Positions 9,026 through 18,938 of a DNA stretch of 64,000 nt are shown in pieces. Under the pieces are notes generated by a model, which worked only from the letters and a program-made list of their open reading frames with translations, was not told the DNA's origin and did no database searches. Origin of the DNA: Paenarthrobacter sp. AR 02. GTDB taxonomy: Bacteria; Actinomycetota; Actinomycetes; Actinomycetales; Micrococcaceae. The position numbers were made by a program, and so were the translations under genes. The stretch spans positions 124,001-188,000 of the forward strand of contig NZ_JAJUKH010000005.1 in the NCBI RefSeq assembly GCF_021538675.1. Direction: 5' to 3'. Position 1 is the first letter of the stretch. Every line of letters starts with the position of its first letter.

Positions 9026-11551
9026 TTATGCCTCTGTGTTGCCCTCTTCCGGCCAAGCCATGCTCGGACCGATTGCTTCCACAGGCTGTGACAACGGAAC
9101 TCCCGAACCGTCCCTTCGCCCATGCTCGTGGGGCAGTGCCCTGGCCACACCGGCAGCGGAGGACGCCTTGGCCGGGCCATGGCCAGCCCAGGCCAGCAGC
9201 AGCGTGTCTTCGCCCTTGAGGAAGCGGTGCACACGGACGCCGCCGGTCGCGCGGCCCTTCGCGGGATACTCTTCGAACGCCGTCACCTTGGCGGTTCCCG
9301 GTGCCGTTCCGGGAAGGGCGCCAGTAGTGCCGGCAATGGTCACCACGACGGCGGCAGGATCGTTGGCGCGCACAGTACCGAAGTGGATGACCTGGTCGCC
9401 CGGTGCGAGCTTGATACCTGCCATGCCCCCTGCCGTCCTGCCCTGCGGGCGGACGTTGGAGGCACTGAACCGCAGCAATTGGGCTTGCCTGGTCACGAAG
9501 ACGAGATCGACGTCGTCCTCCTGCGCAGGCTCCACGGCGAGTACCGAGTCTTTGTCCTTCAGCGCGATGATTTCCCAATCCTCGCGGTTAAGCGGGTAAT
9601 CGGGCTGTACGCGCTTGACGACGCCCTGGACCGTTCCGATCGCAAGGACGGAGTCCAAGGGCACAAACGCGACCAAGGTCTCGCCCTTGGTCAAGGTGAT
9701 GAAGTCCCTGGCCGGCACGCCTCCCGCCAGGTTGGGCAGGCCAGAGACGGGTGGCAGAACGGGCATGTCCATCACCTGCAGCCGGAGCATCCGGCCTTGG
9801 GACGTTACGGCACCGATTTCGCCGCGGGCTGTGGTCTTCACGACCGAACGGAAGACATCGTGCTTCGCCCGCGGTCCGGCCTCCGCCAACGGTTCCTGGT
9901 TGGAGGTCCTGGCGATCTGCCCGGAGACACTGAGCAAAGCCCAGCAGGGGTCATCCGGGATCTCCAGTGGAAGTGCCGCCGCCTTGCCTTTGGGCCCCGG
10001 TGCCGCTGCCGCGAGGGCGGCGGCCACGGTGGGCGACACAGCCTCGGATTCGAGGAGTACGGTGCGCCGGGGAGTACCGTACTTCTCGGCGATGACCCCG
10101 AGCTCGCCGGACACGAGGTCCCTGAGCAGCTCGTCGGAGGCGAGGATGGCCTCGAGTGCTTCGATTTCGCGGCGCAGCTCGTCCTGTTCCTTCTCCAGCT
10201 CCAGCCGCGAGTACTTGGTCAGCTGCCGCAGGCGCAGTTCCAGGATGTAGTTCGCCTGGATTTCGGTGAGGTCGTAGATGGACATCAGCCGCTCGCGCGC
10301 AGCCGAGGCCTCGTCGGAGGAACGGATGATCTGGATGACCTCGTCGATGTCCACGATCGCGATCAACAGGCCCTCCACCAGGTGGAGGCGGTCCTTCTTC
10401 TTGCCCAGGCGGAACGAGGTCCGGCGGCGCACCACGTTCAGGCGGTGCTCAACGTACACCTGGAGCAACTGCAGCAGGCCCAGTGTCTGTGGCTGGCCGT
10501 CCACCAGGGTCACGTTGTTGATGCCAAAGGAATCTTCCATCGGCGAATAGCGGTACAGCTGCTGGAGGACGGCGTTGGGGTTAAAACCGTTCTTCAGTTC
10601 GATGACCAGGCGGAGGCCGTGGTTGCGGTCCGTGAGGTCCACCACATCGCTGATACCCGTCAACTTCTTGGCGTTGACCGCGTCCTTGATCTTCTCGATG
10701 ACCTTTTCCGGGCCCACCATGTAGGGGAGCTCAGTGACCACAAGCCCGGTGCGGCGGGCGGAGAGCTGCTCCACCTCCACCTTGGCGCGGGTCTTGAAGG
10801 AACCCCGCCCCGTTGCGTAGGCGTCACGGATTCCGTCCAGGCCCACGATCCGGCCGCCCGTGGGGAGGTCAGGTCCGGGGACGAAACGCATGATGTCCTC
10901 GAGCGTGGCGTCGGGATTGGCAATCAGGTGACGCGCAGCGGCGATGACCTCCACCAGGTTGTGGGGAGCCATGTTGGTGGCCATGCCCACAGCGATACCT
11001 GTGGTGCCGTTGACCAGCAGGTTGGGGAATGCTGCCGGGAGGACGTCCGGCTGCGTCAACTGGTTGTCGTAGTTGGGGACGAAGTCCACCACGTCTTCGT
11101 CGAGGTGGTCGGTCATGGTCAGGGCAGCGGCCGCGAGCCGGGCCTCCGTGTAACGCGGGGCGGCTGGACCGTCGTCGAGCGAGCCGAAGTTGCCGTGACC
11201 ATCGATCAGCGGCAGGCGCAGGGAAAAGTCCTGGGCCATGCGCACCATGGCATCGTAGATCGCGGCGTCGCCGTGCGGGTGGAGCTTACCCATGACTTCG
11301 CCCACCACGCGTGCGCTCTTGACGTGCCCGCGGTCAGGGCGCAAACCCATGTCCGCCATCATGTACAGGATGCGCCGTTGAACAGGCTTCAATCCGTCGC
11401 GTGCGTCAGGGAGGGCGCGCGAATAAATCACCGAGTAGGCGTACTCCAGGAAGGAGCCTTCCATCTCGGAAGTGACGTCGATATCGACGATGTTCTCGGT
11501 GAAATCGCCGAGGGGCTCGCCTTTGCGTGCGGGAGTTTGGCTGCGGGCCAT
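9026..11551 (-). CDS. parC: DNA topoisomerase IV subunit A (GyrA/ParC family)
   Basis: 841 residues, a type IIA topoisomerase breakage-reunion subunit. The N-terminal winged helix has [19 protein letters not shown], the active-site tyrosine is in APRYTEARL (about residue 132), and C-terminal beta-pinwheel repeats follow from about residue 520. It is not beside gyrB or an origin, and its neighbours are those of the second (topo IV-like) A subunit in actinobacteria such as Streptomyces, so parC is preferred over gyrA. The classic GyrA box (QRRGGKG) is absent, which fits ParC. It would act with a ParE subunit encoded elsewhere. Diverges from the Pat-like gene. Confidence 0.88.
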   Translation of the reverse strand: MARSQTPARKGEPLGDFTENIVDIDVTSEMEGSFLEYAYSVIYSRALPDARDGLKPVQRRILYMMADMGLRPDRGHVKSARVVGEVMGKLHPHGDAAIYDAMVRMAQDFSLRLPLIDGHGNFGSLDDGPAAPRYTEARLAAAALTMTDHLDEDVVDFVPNYDNQLTQPDVLPAAFPNLLVNGTTGIAVGMATNMAPHNLVEVIAAARHLIANPDATLEDIMRFVPGPDLPTGGRIVGLDGIRDAYATGRGSFKTRAKVEVEQLSARRTGLVVTELPYMVGPEKVIEKIKDAVNAKKLTGISDVVDLTDRNHGLRLVIELKNGFNPNAVLQQLYRYSPMEDSFGINNVTLVDGQPQTLGLLQLLQVYVEHRLNVVRRRTSFRLGKKKDRLHLVEGLLIAIVDIDEVIQIIRSSDEASAARERLMSIYDLTEIQANYILELRLRQLTKYSRLELEKEQDELRREIEALEAILASDELLRDLVSGELGVIAEKYGTPRRTVLLESEAVSPTVAAALAAAAPGPKGKAAALPLEIPDDPCWALLSVSGQIARTSNQEPLAEAGPRAKHDVFRSVVKTTARGEIGAVTSQGRMLRLQVMDMPVLPPVSGLPNLAGGVPARDFITLTKGETLVAFVPLDSVLAIGTVQGVVKRVQPDYPLNREDWEIIALKDKDSVLAVEPAQEDDVDLVFVTRQAQLLRFSASNVRPQGRTAGGMAGIKLAPGDQVIHFGTVRANDPAAVVVTIAGTTGALPGTAPGTAKVTAFEEYPAKGRATGGVRVHRFLKGEDTLLLAWAGHGPAKASSAAGVARALPHEHGRRDGSGVPLSQPVEAIGPSMAWPEEGNTEA

Positions 11552-11594
11552 GTGGTTGGTGGATCCTTGAAAGTCGTACTGCGGATGTTTTAGC

Positions 11595-11600
11595 TAGGCT
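11595..11600 (+). promoter_or_regulatory. -10 element of a leaderless promoter
   Basis: TAGGCT, then six bases, then the ATG at 11607. The spacing puts the transcription start on or next to the start codon. TAGGCT-A-AGCCTA (11595-11607) is also a perfect 13-bp palindrome that could be a protein site shared with the divergent parC-like gene. Confidence 0.5.
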
Positions 11601-11606
11601 AAGCCT

Positions 11607-14294
11607 ATGGTGGATCAGCCCGGCGTCGGCATTTATCCGGAATATTGGGAGGCCGATGTCGTCCTGCGCGACGGCGGTACGGCGCATCTGCGGCCGATAC
11701 GCCCCGAGGACGCCGATGCCCTGCAGGCCTTTCACGCCGGCCAGTCCCAGGCGTCCATCTACATGCGGTTCTTTTCCTTCAAGCCCAGGCTCTCCGGCAA
11801 GGAGGTGCGGCGGTTCACCGAAGTGGACCACATCAACCGGGTGGCATTCGTGATCACCATCGGCGGCGAAATCATGGGCATTGGCCGGTATGACCGGCTG
11901 GACGATCCGCTGGAAGCCGAAGTCGCCTTCAACATTTCCGACGCACACCAGGGCCGGGGCATTGGCTCGATCCTCCTGGAACACCTGGCCGTAGCCGCCC
12001 GCGAAAACGGCATCCGCCGCTTCACCGCCGAGGTCCTTCCGGACAACCGGAAGATGCTCATGGTGTTCGCGGACGCAGGCTATGACCTCAAAAGGCAATT
12101 CGACGACGGCGTGGTCAGCGTTGAATTCAACATCGACCCCACGGAGAAATCCCGTGCCGTCATGGAGGCCCGTGAGCACCGCGCCGAGGCGCGCAGCGTG
12201 CGCGACCTTTTGTCGCCGTCGTCGGTTGCTGTTATTGGTGCCAGCCGGAAGTGGGGGACGGTGGGCTACCAGCTGCTTGAACACATCATCGAAGGGGGCT
12301 TCACGGGGCCGGTGTACGCCGTTAACCCGGAAGCGCTGGAACTGGCCGGCATGATGTCCTATGCCAAGTTGTCCGAGATCCCCGACCCGGTGCAGCTGGC
12401 CATCATCGCCGTTCCCTACGACGAGGTGCCCAAGGTGGTGGACGACTGCGCCGCAGCGGGCGTGAAGGGCATTGTGGTGGCAACGGCCGGCTTTGCCGAC
12501 GATGGCGAACGAGGGCTGCTCCGCCAGCACGAGTTGGTCCGGCGCGCCCGGGCCAATGGCATGCGCGTCATCGGTCCGGAGTCCCTGGGGATCCTGAACA
12601 CCCACCCGTCCGTGTCGCTGAACGCTTCCATGGCCCCCACCATGCCGCCCAGGGGCAGCCTGGGCTTGTTCAGCCAATCGGCAGCGGTCGGAGTGGCGGT
12701 TTACGCGGCAGCCAGCCGCCGTCGGCTCGGGTTGTCCTCCTTCCTCTCCGCCGGCAACCGCGCGGACGTTTCAGGCAACGACGCCATGCAGTATTGGGAA
12801 GACGACGCCGATACCTCCGCTGTGGGCCTCTACCTGGAATCGATCGGCAACCCCAGAAAGTTCTCCCGTCTGGCACGGCGCCTGTCCCGCAGCAAACCGG
12901 TCATTGTGTCCAAGTCCGACGTCACCGGGCTCAGCCTGCCGCCGGGCCACGAGGTCCGGACCACGCAGGCACCGGGAGCGGCGGTGGACGCCATGATGCG
13001 GCAGGCGGGCGTCATTCGTGTCGAGACCATCGAGCAGCTCATGGACATCGCCCAGATCGTGTCCACGCAGGCGCTGCCCAAAGGGCCGGGACTTGCTGTG
13101 TATTCGAATTCCGTGGCGCTCGGCAAAGTGGTCGCCGACACCGCGGTTCCGCTCGGATTGGACGTCAACCGCCTGGTGACCGACGTCGATCTTGACGCCG
13201 GCATGTCGTTGGCGTTGCCGGCCCTGCGGGCCAGCCTCCAGGAGAGCTTGGCGGACGAGTCCGTCCACGCAGTGGTTGCAGCCCTCCTCCCGGCCCGTGG
13301 CCTCACAGTGGAGGCCTTGGCGGGAGTACTGGCCGAATGCAGCGCCGAGGCGGGCAAGCCGGTGGTGGCGGCCTTCACGGGGATCCTGGATTTTTCGGTT
13401 CATGTGGAGGGCATGGTGGGTTTGTCGGGGAAACCGGCGCTGCCGTGCTTCTCCAACGCCGGCGCCGCCGTCGCTGCCTTGGCGGCTATCGTCCGGTACG
13501 CGCAATGGCGTGACCGTGACCAGGGGCTTTTCGTCGAACCTGTTGGCTGCGACGTGGATGGCACGCGCGAGACCCTCGCAGCGATGCTCGCCGGAGTGAC
13601 CGGCGAGAAACTGCGGAAGCTCGACGCCGGTGCTGCCGCCGCGTTGCTGGGCGGCTACGGCATTGAGGTGGTCCCCACCTACGGTTTCGGTACGCCGGAC
13701 GAGGCCGTGGCCGCAGCGGACAAGGCCGGATGGCCTGTGGTCCTGAAGACCACGGATCCAGCCCTGCGGCATCGGCTGGACCTGGGCGGCGTCCGGCTTG
13801 ACATCCAGGACCCTGAATCGCTGCGGCAAAACATTGCCCAGATGCGTCGCGCGCTCGAACCCTACGGTTCACCGGCGCTGGAAGTGCAGGCCATGGCACC
13901 GGTGGGGCAGGCGTGCACTTTCCGTGCCATGGAAGACCCCCTGCTCGGCCCGGTGCTCTCCTTTGGGCTTGCCGGTGATGCCGTGAACCTGCTTGACGAT
14001 TGGGCACACAGGGTCCCACCTCTTTCCGCGGCGGACCTGCATGACGTGATCCGTTCACCACGCGCGTCCCGGAAACTCTTCGGTTACCAGGGGCTGCCGG
14101 CAGTGGACGTTGAAGCGTTGGAGGACGTTGCCGCCCGCCTGGCCAAGCTCAAGGACGACCACCCGGGCATTGCGCTCGTTGAGTTCAATCCGGTGCTGGC
14201 CGGGCCGTCAGGGGCCACGATCCTGGCTGCCGATGTCTGGATAGGCAACGCGGCCCAGCGCACGGACAGTGCCCGGCGGGCCATGCGGGGTTAG
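11607..14294 (+). CDS. GNAT acetyltransferase fused to ADP-forming acyl-CoA ligase (Pat-like)
   Basis: 895 residues. N-terminal GNAT domain (about 15-170) with the CoA loop HQGRGIGSILLEHL; a CoA-binding Rossmann domain starting SVAVIGASRKWGTVGYQ (about 207); a succinyl-CoA ligase-like middle; and an ATP-grasp domain from about 700 with GWPVVLKTTDP. This is the architecture of protein lysine acetyltransferases of the Pat/Pka group, but with GNAT at the N-terminus instead of the C-terminus as in Salmonella. Likely acetylates metabolic enzymes such as acetyl-CoA synthetase; the ligase part may sense acyl-CoA and need not be catalytic. It starts leaderless and has a conserved place next to DUF5998. 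Confidence 0.85.
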   Translation: MVDQPGVGIYPEYWEADVVLRDGGTAHLRPIRPEDADALQAFHAGQSQASIYMRFFSFKPRLSGKEVRRFTEVDHINRVAFVITIGGEIMGIGRYDRLDDPLEAEVAFNISDAHQGRGIGSILLEHLAVAARENGIRRFTAEVLPDNRKMLMVFADAGYDLKRQFDDGVVSVEFNIDPTEKSRAVMEAREHRAEARSVRDLLSPSSVAVIGASRKWGTVGYQLLEHIIEGGFTGPVYAVNPEALELAGMMSYAKLSEIPDPVQLAIIAVPYDEVPKVVDDCAAAGVKGIVVATAGFADDGERGLLRQHELVRRARANGMRVIGPESLGILNTHPSVSLNASMAPTMPPRGSLGLFSQSAAVGVAVYAAASRRRLGLSSFLSAGNRADVSGNDAMQYWEDDADTSAVGLYLESIGNPRKFSRLARRLSRSKPVIVSKSDVTGLSLPPGHEVRTTQAPGAAVDAMMRQAGVIRVETIEQLMDIAQIVSTQALPKGPGLAVYSNSVALGKVVADTAVPLGLDVNRLVTDVDLDAGMSLALPALRASLQESLADESVHAVVAALLPARGLTVEALAGVLAECSAEAGKPVVAAFTGILDFSVHVEGMVGLSGKPALPCFSNAGAAVAALAAIVRYAQWRDRDQGLFVEPVGCDVDGTRETLAAMLAGVTGEKLRKLDAGAAAALLGGYGIEVVPTYGFGTPDEAVAAADKAGWPVVLKTTDPALRHRLDLGGVRLDIQDPESLRQNIAQMRRALEPYGSPALEVQAMAPVGQACTFRAMEDPLLGPVLSFGLAGDAVNLLDDWAHRVPPLSAADLHDVIRSPRASRKLFGYQGLPAVDVEALEDVAARLAKLKDDHPGIALVEFNPVLAGPSGATILAADVWIGNAAQRTDSARRAMRG

Positions 14295-14351
14295 CCACAG
14301 GGACGGCCATCGCGGTTAGGAAGTCACCCGGCGATCTGTGAAAATGGGGGT

Positions 14352-15077
14352 ATGAGCACCCAGTCTCCGACGCCTCAATCCCGCCCGTCCACCACCGGGA
14401 ACCCTGCCGCGCACAACCACGCCACGCAGGGACAAAGCCTGGACCAGGCGTTGCAGCAGGCGGGGTTCTATCCGCGGTTGGTGGCCGACGTCGTTGATGA
14501 TGCCCTGGACGGCCGTGAGTGCCTGTCCCATCTGGTCCACCTGGAAACGCACTTCGACCGGGCAGAGGTCCGCCGCCACATCACCGTCCTGGTGCTGACC
14601 GAGGACATGCTGGTCATCACGCACGTTGACGATCAGCAACTGGACGAAGCGGGGGAGCAGATCGTAGCCCAGATCTCCACCGAGTCCGTGCCCGTAGCAC
14701 AGATCCGCTCTGTGGTCCTAAGTTACATGTACTCCCAGCCGCAGAACTACAAGTCCTCGGACCCCGTCCGCGAACTGACCGTCTCGATTGCCTGGTCAGG
14801 CGGACAAAGGCTCGACATGGGACCCGCCAGCTGCGGGGATCCACAGTGCGAGGCTGATCACGGCTACAGCGGAACCATCGCCCAGGAGGACATCGTCCTG
14901 CGCATCAGCGCCGAAGCCGACGGCCTGCAGGCAGTCCAGGACGCCAAGCTGTTTGCCCGTGCCCTGCGCGCAGTGAACACCGGCAACCCTGCTCCCGTCC
15001 AGCACGCCACCATCCCCGCTCCGAGGCCCCGTTCAGGGGTCTTCAGCAACCGCTTGAGCCGCGGACACCAGCGTTGA
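14352..15077 (+). CDS. DUF5998 family protein
   Basis: 241 residues, soluble, of unknown function. The N-terminal 30 residues are Ser/Thr/Pro/Gln-rich and probably disordered; the core begins LDQALQQAGFYPRLVADVVDDAL. A segment CGDPQCEADHGYSG holds two Cys and a His that could bind a metal. The gene is known to me only as a conserved actinobacterial family sitting beside the alkaline-phosphatase-like gene. Its stop overlaps the next start (TTGA at 15074-15077), so the two are translationally coupled. Confidence 0.82.
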   Translation: MSTQSPTPQSRPSTTGNPAAHNHATQGQSLDQALQQAGFYPRLVADVVDDALDGRECLSHLVHLETHFDRAEVRRHITVLVLTEDMLVITHVDDQQLDEAGEQIVAQISTESVPVAQIRSVVLSYMYSQPQNYKSSDPVRELTVSIAWSGGQRLDMGPASCGDPQCEADHGYSGTIAQEDIVLRISAEADGLQAVQDAKLFARALRAVNTGNPAPVQHATIPAPRPRSGVFSNRLSRGHQR

Positions 15078-16279
15078 GCGAAACGGCACAGACAGGCCGA
15101 TCCATCGACATTCCCGCACCCCCCTTGTTCGGGACCAAGTCGATAGCCGAGGTTCTCACCAGTTCCGCCGCTGCGCTTGGCTTGCCGGGCTTCACCAACC
15201 AGCTTCAATTGCCCGCCTCACAGCGGGTCTGCGTCGTCCTCGCAGACGGATTGGGCCGGAGCCTGTTGAAGCAGAAGGCCTCCCACACTCCCTTTCTCCG
15301 GTCCGTCATTGCCGGGGGCCAGCGCAATGTCCCGCAATGGATCGACTCCGCGTTCCCCAGTACCACGGCGGCCTCCCTGGCGAGCCTTGGTACAGGGTTG
15401 CCCGCGGGTCAGCACGGGATGGTGGGCTACGACGTCCTTGACCCCGCACAGGACAAAGTGGTCAATCTCCTGGGCAATTGGGATGCCCAGGTGGATCCGG
15501 GGCAGTGGCAGCCCAATCCCACCGTCTTTGAGCGCGTGGCGTCCGAGCTGGACGTCGTGACCGTCAGCCTGCCACAGTTTGGCAATTCTCCCATGACCCA
15601 GGCGGCACTCCGTGGCAGCCGCTTCGTGGGCGGCACCACCCTGCATGCCCGGACTGCCGCCGCGGCGGAAGCCATGGCCGGAGGTGGAAAGTCGTTGATG
15701 TACTTCTACCTCAACGAGCTCGACAAGGCCGGACACCGCTATGGTTGCCAGTCGGACCGCTGGGAGCATCAGCTCGAAGAACTCGACTCCACCGTGAAAA
15801 GGCTCTCCGCAACTCTTCCTGCAGGAACCACCATCCTGCTCACCGGTGACCACGGCATGCTGGACGTTCCCGAATCCCAACGGATCGACTACTCTGCCGA
15901 TGAGTCGCTGGTAGCTGGTGTCCGGCACACAGCCGGTGAACCCCGCATGGTGCATCTCTACCTCGAACCCGACGCCACCGAGGCCCACCGGGACGCGCTC
16001 CTTGCCGCCTGGCGGAAGCGGTTTGGCGAGCGTATCTGGGCTTTCACCAGAAAACAGGCAGTGGATGCCGGTTTGTTCGGTGCAGTGCGTCCGGACGTCG
16101 CTCCCCGCATCGGTGATGTGATGATCGCGGCCCGCGACACCCTGGCACTGTACGACACCCGCAGAGTCCGCCCCGCGTCCCTTGAAGTCGTAGGGCAGCA
16201 TGGATCGCTGACCAAAACGGAGCGGGAAGTGCCACTGCTGTGCTTTACCGCTGCCGGCAGGAAGGGCAAGCGTGGCTGA
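15074..16279 (+). CDS. Alkaline phosphatase superfamily (nucleotide pyrophosphatase/phosphodiesterase-like) protein
   Basis: 401 residues. The metal-binding Asp lies in VVLADGLGRSLL, the nucleophile region is FPSTTAASLASLGTG (Thr as nucleophile), and the second metal site is LTGDHGMLDV with a later VGQHGSL. The order is that of the type I phosphodiesterase/NPP group of the alkaline phosphatase superfamily. No signal peptide is visible, so it probably acts in the cytoplasm. The start is a TTG inside the stop of DUF5998. The substrate is not known; a nucleotide or phosphodiester is a reasonable guess. Confidence 0.88.
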   Translation: MSETAQTGRSIDIPAPPLFGTKSIAEVLTSSAAALGLPGFTNQLQLPASQRVCVVLADGLGRSLLKQKASHTPFLRSVIAGGQRNVPQWIDSAFPSTTAASLASLGTGLPAGQHGMVGYDVLDPAQDKVVNLLGNWDAQVDPGQWQPNPTVFERVASELDVVTVSLPQFGNSPMTQAALRGSRFVGGTTLHARTAAAAEAMAGGGKSLMYFYLNELDKAGHRYGCQSDRWEHQLEELDSTVKRLSATLPAGTTILLTGDHGMLDVPESQRIDYSADESLVAGVRHTAGEPRMVHLYLEPDATEAHRDALLAAWRKRFGERIWAFTRKQAVDAGLFGAVRPDVAPRIGDVMIAARDTLALYDTRRVRPASLEVVGQHGSLTKTEREVPLLCFTAAGRKGKRG

Positions 16280-16976
16280 GCTGGTCTTCTTCTCGGGCAC
16301 CATGGACTGCGGAAAGTCCACGCTCGCTCTGCAAATGGACCACAACCACCGCGCACGCGGCCGCGGCGGCATTCGCTTCAGCTGCAATGACCGTGCCGGC
16401 GACTCCACAATTTCCAGCCGCCTGGGACTGCGTACCGATGCCGTGGAGGTGGAAAGCGCTACGGATTTTTGGGACGAAGTGGTGGTCCGGCGTACCAGCG
16501 GACTCCGCGTCGACTACCTCATCTGTGACGAGGCGCAGTTCTACTCACCCTCCCAGGTTGAGCAACTGGCGCGCGTTGTTGACGAGATGGATGTGGACGT
16601 TTTCGCTTTCGGAATCACATCCGACTTCCGCACGCGCTTGTTTCCCGGTTCACAGCGGCTCATAGAGCTTGCCGACAAAGTGCAGGTCCTGCAGGTCGAA
16701 GCGTTGTGCTGGTGCGGCCGCCGGGCAACCCAAAACGCACGCACCGTGAACGGCATCATGGTGGTCGAAGGTGAGCAGGTGATGGTGGGTGACGTTGCTG
16801 CCGCTGACGATGCACCTTTTGCGGGCGTCGTGGGCTATGAAACCTTGTGCCGCCGCCACTACATGCGGCGCGTCACAGCGCACGGTGCCAACCTGATGGC
16901 GGGAGGGGACCAGCCGCTTCCGTTCGACGTCGACGCCTGCCTGTGGCCCGGGGCCGGGGAGCTTCCGCGGCCGTAG
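16272..16976 (+). CDS. tdk: Thymidine kinase (type II)
   Basis: 234 residues, phosphorylates thymidine to dTMP in salvage. P-loop FFSGTMDCGKSTLAL at the N-terminus, catalytic region DEAQF (Glu as base), lasso-like C-terminal part, and zinc cysteines in CWCGRR and LCRRHY. A C-terminal tail of about 35 residues (LMAGGDQPLPFDVDACLWP) extends past the usual end. Starts at GTG 16272, overlapping the phosphodiesterase gene by eight bases, so it is in the same operon. Its stop is 12 bases from the convergent sepH stop with no clear terminator. Confidence 0.93.
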   Translation: MAELVFFSGTMDCGKSTLALQMDHNHRARGRGGIRFSCNDRAGDSTISSRLGLRTDAVEVESATDFWDEVVVRRTSGLRVDYLICDEAQFYSPSQVEQLARVVDEMDVDVFAFGITSDFRTRLFPGSQRLIELADKVQVLQVEALCWCGRRATQNARTVNGIMVVEGEQVMVGDVAAADDAPFAGVVGYETLCRRHYMRRVTAHGANLMAGGDQPLPFDVDACLWPGAGELPRP

Positions 16977-16988
16977 GTGCCTGAGCAG

Positions 16989-18323
16989 TCAGTCTCCCCG
17001 GGCTCCAAAGACGATCTCGTCCCAACTCGGGATGCTGGACCTCTTGGGTCGTGACGGCTGGCGTTCAGCAGGAGCCTCAACGTCCTTGCCGCCCTCACGG
17101 TCCTTGGCGTCGTCAGCCGGTGCCGGCTGCACAAGGCTGCCTTCCGCCTCATCGCCGGTGGACCCCTCATCGCTCCTTGAAGGGGCCTGGGTGCTGCCGC
17201 CCAACAGTTCATCCAGCCCAGCGGGCTTGCGTGCCGTCAAGGACGTGACAGGGCGCAGGGGACTGGCCACGACCGTGATCTCACGGGTATCAGTGCTGAC
17301 GCCCTGGTGGAGCTTCAAGACATCGTCGTCATCCTCGGAACCAGCATGCCGTGGCGCCAGGCTCAGACGGGAAAGCATGGAAGGGCGGCCGTCCTTGCGG
17401 GCAGGTTCTTCCGGGGTTGCAGGGACCGGTTCAGGGGCATCTTCGGCGGCTTCTGCGAGGACTTCCTCAACTTCTTCGCCTGGCCGCGGGTGGGCCGCCG
17501 GAACATTGCTCAGGAGGACTGCCAGGGCGTCATCGCCGTCTTCGTCCACGCCCAATCGCTGCCCACGGCGTGAGCGGAGCATCTCCAGCAGGCTGTCTGA
17601 TTCCTTGGCGGAGGCACGCGCTGCGGAATCGGCGTCGTTCTCAAAATCGAAGGGCCGGTCCGAAACCGCGGCCAGGCGCCGGGCAGGAACCGGTCCGTCC
17701 AGGGGCTCGAGCTCGCTGAGCTGCTGGGCCCAACGGTTGGCGTTCTGGAGTGACTTGCGTTGGGGGCTGAAGGTCCACATGGGGGGCGGCTCTTCGCCGA
17801 TGTTTCCGTGGGTTCCAGGGACCGTTTCGAAACGCGCGACGACGGTCCAGGAACCGTCCGGACGGCGCCAGGAGTCCCATTCGACCGTGGCCGAGTCAAT
17901 GCCGTGGGCGGACAGCCGGTGATCCACCATGTCGCCAAGCGTGGCCGGTTGGTCGCCAAAAACCGAACGGTACATGTCGTGACCGGGGGCGGGCGAAGCG
18001 ACTTCGATTCCGCGTGCCTGGCGGACCACATACTCACGCTCGGCAAGGACGGGGCCTTCGTAACGCTGTACGTTCGCCAGGGGGAGCCCGGAGAGTTCGG
18101 CGACCTCCGCTGCGGTGGCCCCGCTCCGGATCCTGGCCTGGATATCCCGGGGGGACATGGCAATGGGAGTATTCGAGGCCCGCGCCGCCACCTGGGCAGG
18201 GGTCCGGCTCGCCGCGGCCCGGAGGGCCTCGTCGATCGGAAGCTGGAACATCGCCCCACCGGGGCCGCTGAGCAGGAGATGCCCGCCGTCGTCGTGGACT
18301 CCTACCAGTCGTAGATCCTGCAT
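16989..18323 (-). CDS. sepH: Cell division protein SepH (DUF3071)
   Basis: 444 residues. SepH is the actinobacterial FtsZ-binding protein that stimulates FtsZ assembly. N-terminal domain from MQDLRLVGVHDDGGHLLL with a helix-turn-helix region AAEVAELSGLPLANVQRYE (about residues 70-90), a long acidic, Pro/Ala-rich disordered linker, and the conserved C-terminal tail KRSSIPSWDEIVFGARGD. The ATG at 18323 was chosen because it follows GGAGGGTGTT and because the family starts MQDL; the frame is open 97 codons upstream without family likeness. Diverges from DUF4193. Confidence 0.92.
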   Translation of the reverse strand: MQDLRLVGVHDDGGHLLLSGPGGAMFQLPIDEALRAAASRTPAQVAARASNTPIAMSPRDIQARIRSGATAAEVAELSGLPLANVQRYEGPVLAEREYVVRQARGIEVASPAPGHDMYRSVFGDQPATLGDMVDHRLSAHGIDSATVEWDSWRRPDGSWTVVARFETVPGTHGNIGEEPPPMWTFSPQRKSLQNANRWAQQLSELEPLDGPVPARRLAAVSDRPFDFENDADSAARASAKESDSLLEMLRSRRGQRLGVDEDGDDALAVLLSNVPAAHPRPGEEVEEVLAEAAEDAPEPVPATPEEPARKDGRPSMLSRLSLAPRHAGSEDDDDVLKLHQGVSTDTREITVVASPLRPVTSLTARKPAGLDELLGGSTQAPSRSDEGSTGDEAEGSLVQPAPADDAKDREGGKDVEAPAERQPSRPKRSSIPSWDEIVFGARGD

Positions 18324-18607
18324 AACACCCTCCACCACATGGCATAACTGACATTCGAAACTCTGCCACCCGTCACGCTCTTTTCCTACTAGGACAAAGG
18401 GCGTGCCGTGATATTCCCCTGAATCAGCCCCGGCGAAGAGGTTGACCCAAGGCCGGACCTCTGGACATTCAGTGGTGGGGGGAGGAAAATCTGCCCGATA
18501 TCGGGCACAAAACCAAGGCGTCCGGCGTTGCACCGTTACCGGCGGCGGGGACTGATCCGCCCGACCGGGAACCCAACCGGAGCAGGTACGGAGGATGAAG
18601 CAGGACC

Positions 18608-18907
18608 ATGGCAACGGATTATGATGCCCCTCGCAAGACCGAGGAAGACGCCAGCGAGGACTCCCTTGAGGAGCTCAAGACGCGCCAGTCAGGGAAGCAA
18701 TCCTCAGCGGTCGACGTCGACGAGGCCGAGCTCGCCGATGGCTTCGAGCTCCCGGGAGCCGATCTGTCGGGGGAGGAGCTCCTGATTCAGGTCATGCCTC
18801 CCCAGGCTGACGAATTTACGTGCTTCAACTGCTTCCTGGTCAAGCACAGGTCACAAATTGCCGCAGAACGGGGCGGTCACCTCTACTGCACGGAGTGCGA
18901 AAGCTGA
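18608..18907 (+). CDS. DUF4193 family small zinc-ribbon-like protein
   Basis: 99 residues. Acidic, disordered N-terminal half; the conserved C-terminal part is FTCFNCFLVKHRSQ...LYCTECES, whose CxxC pairs look like a zinc ribbon. A well-conserved actinobacterial family next to sepH and dut (Rv2699c-like), function unknown. GC-rich 284-base gap before it to the sepH start with GGAGGATGAAGCAGGACC preceding the ATG. Confidence 0.9.
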   Translation: MATDYDAPRKTEEDASEDSLEELKTRQSGKQSSAVDVDEAELADGFELPGADLSGEELLIQVMPPQADEFTCFNCFLVKHRSQIAAERGGHLYCTECES

Positions 18908-18916
18908 GGGGCCGGC

Positions 18917-18938
18917 CGCCCGTTTCTCAGGACGGGCG
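18917..18938. terminator. Hairpin between convergent genes
   Basis: CGCCCGT-TTCTCAGG-ACGGGCG, a 7-bp stem downstream of DUF4193; it overlaps the last codons and stop of the convergent DUF3093 gene. No T-run. A weak candidate terminator. Confidence 0.4.

Noticed and set aside
9026..11551. Calling the type IIA subunit gyrA
   Set aside because: No gyrB is next to it, the QRRGGKG box of GyrA is not seen, and the neighbours fit the second A subunit in actinobacteria. ParC is preferred, though without a search it cannot be fully excluded.
9122..11593. An 823-codon open frame on the + strand opposite the parC-like gene
   Set aside because: It is the antisense of a clear topoisomerase gene, and its translation has the His/Arg/Gly composition typical of GC-rich shadows. 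Other long antisense frames, for example over cydA, aconitase and fadB, were rejected for the same reason.
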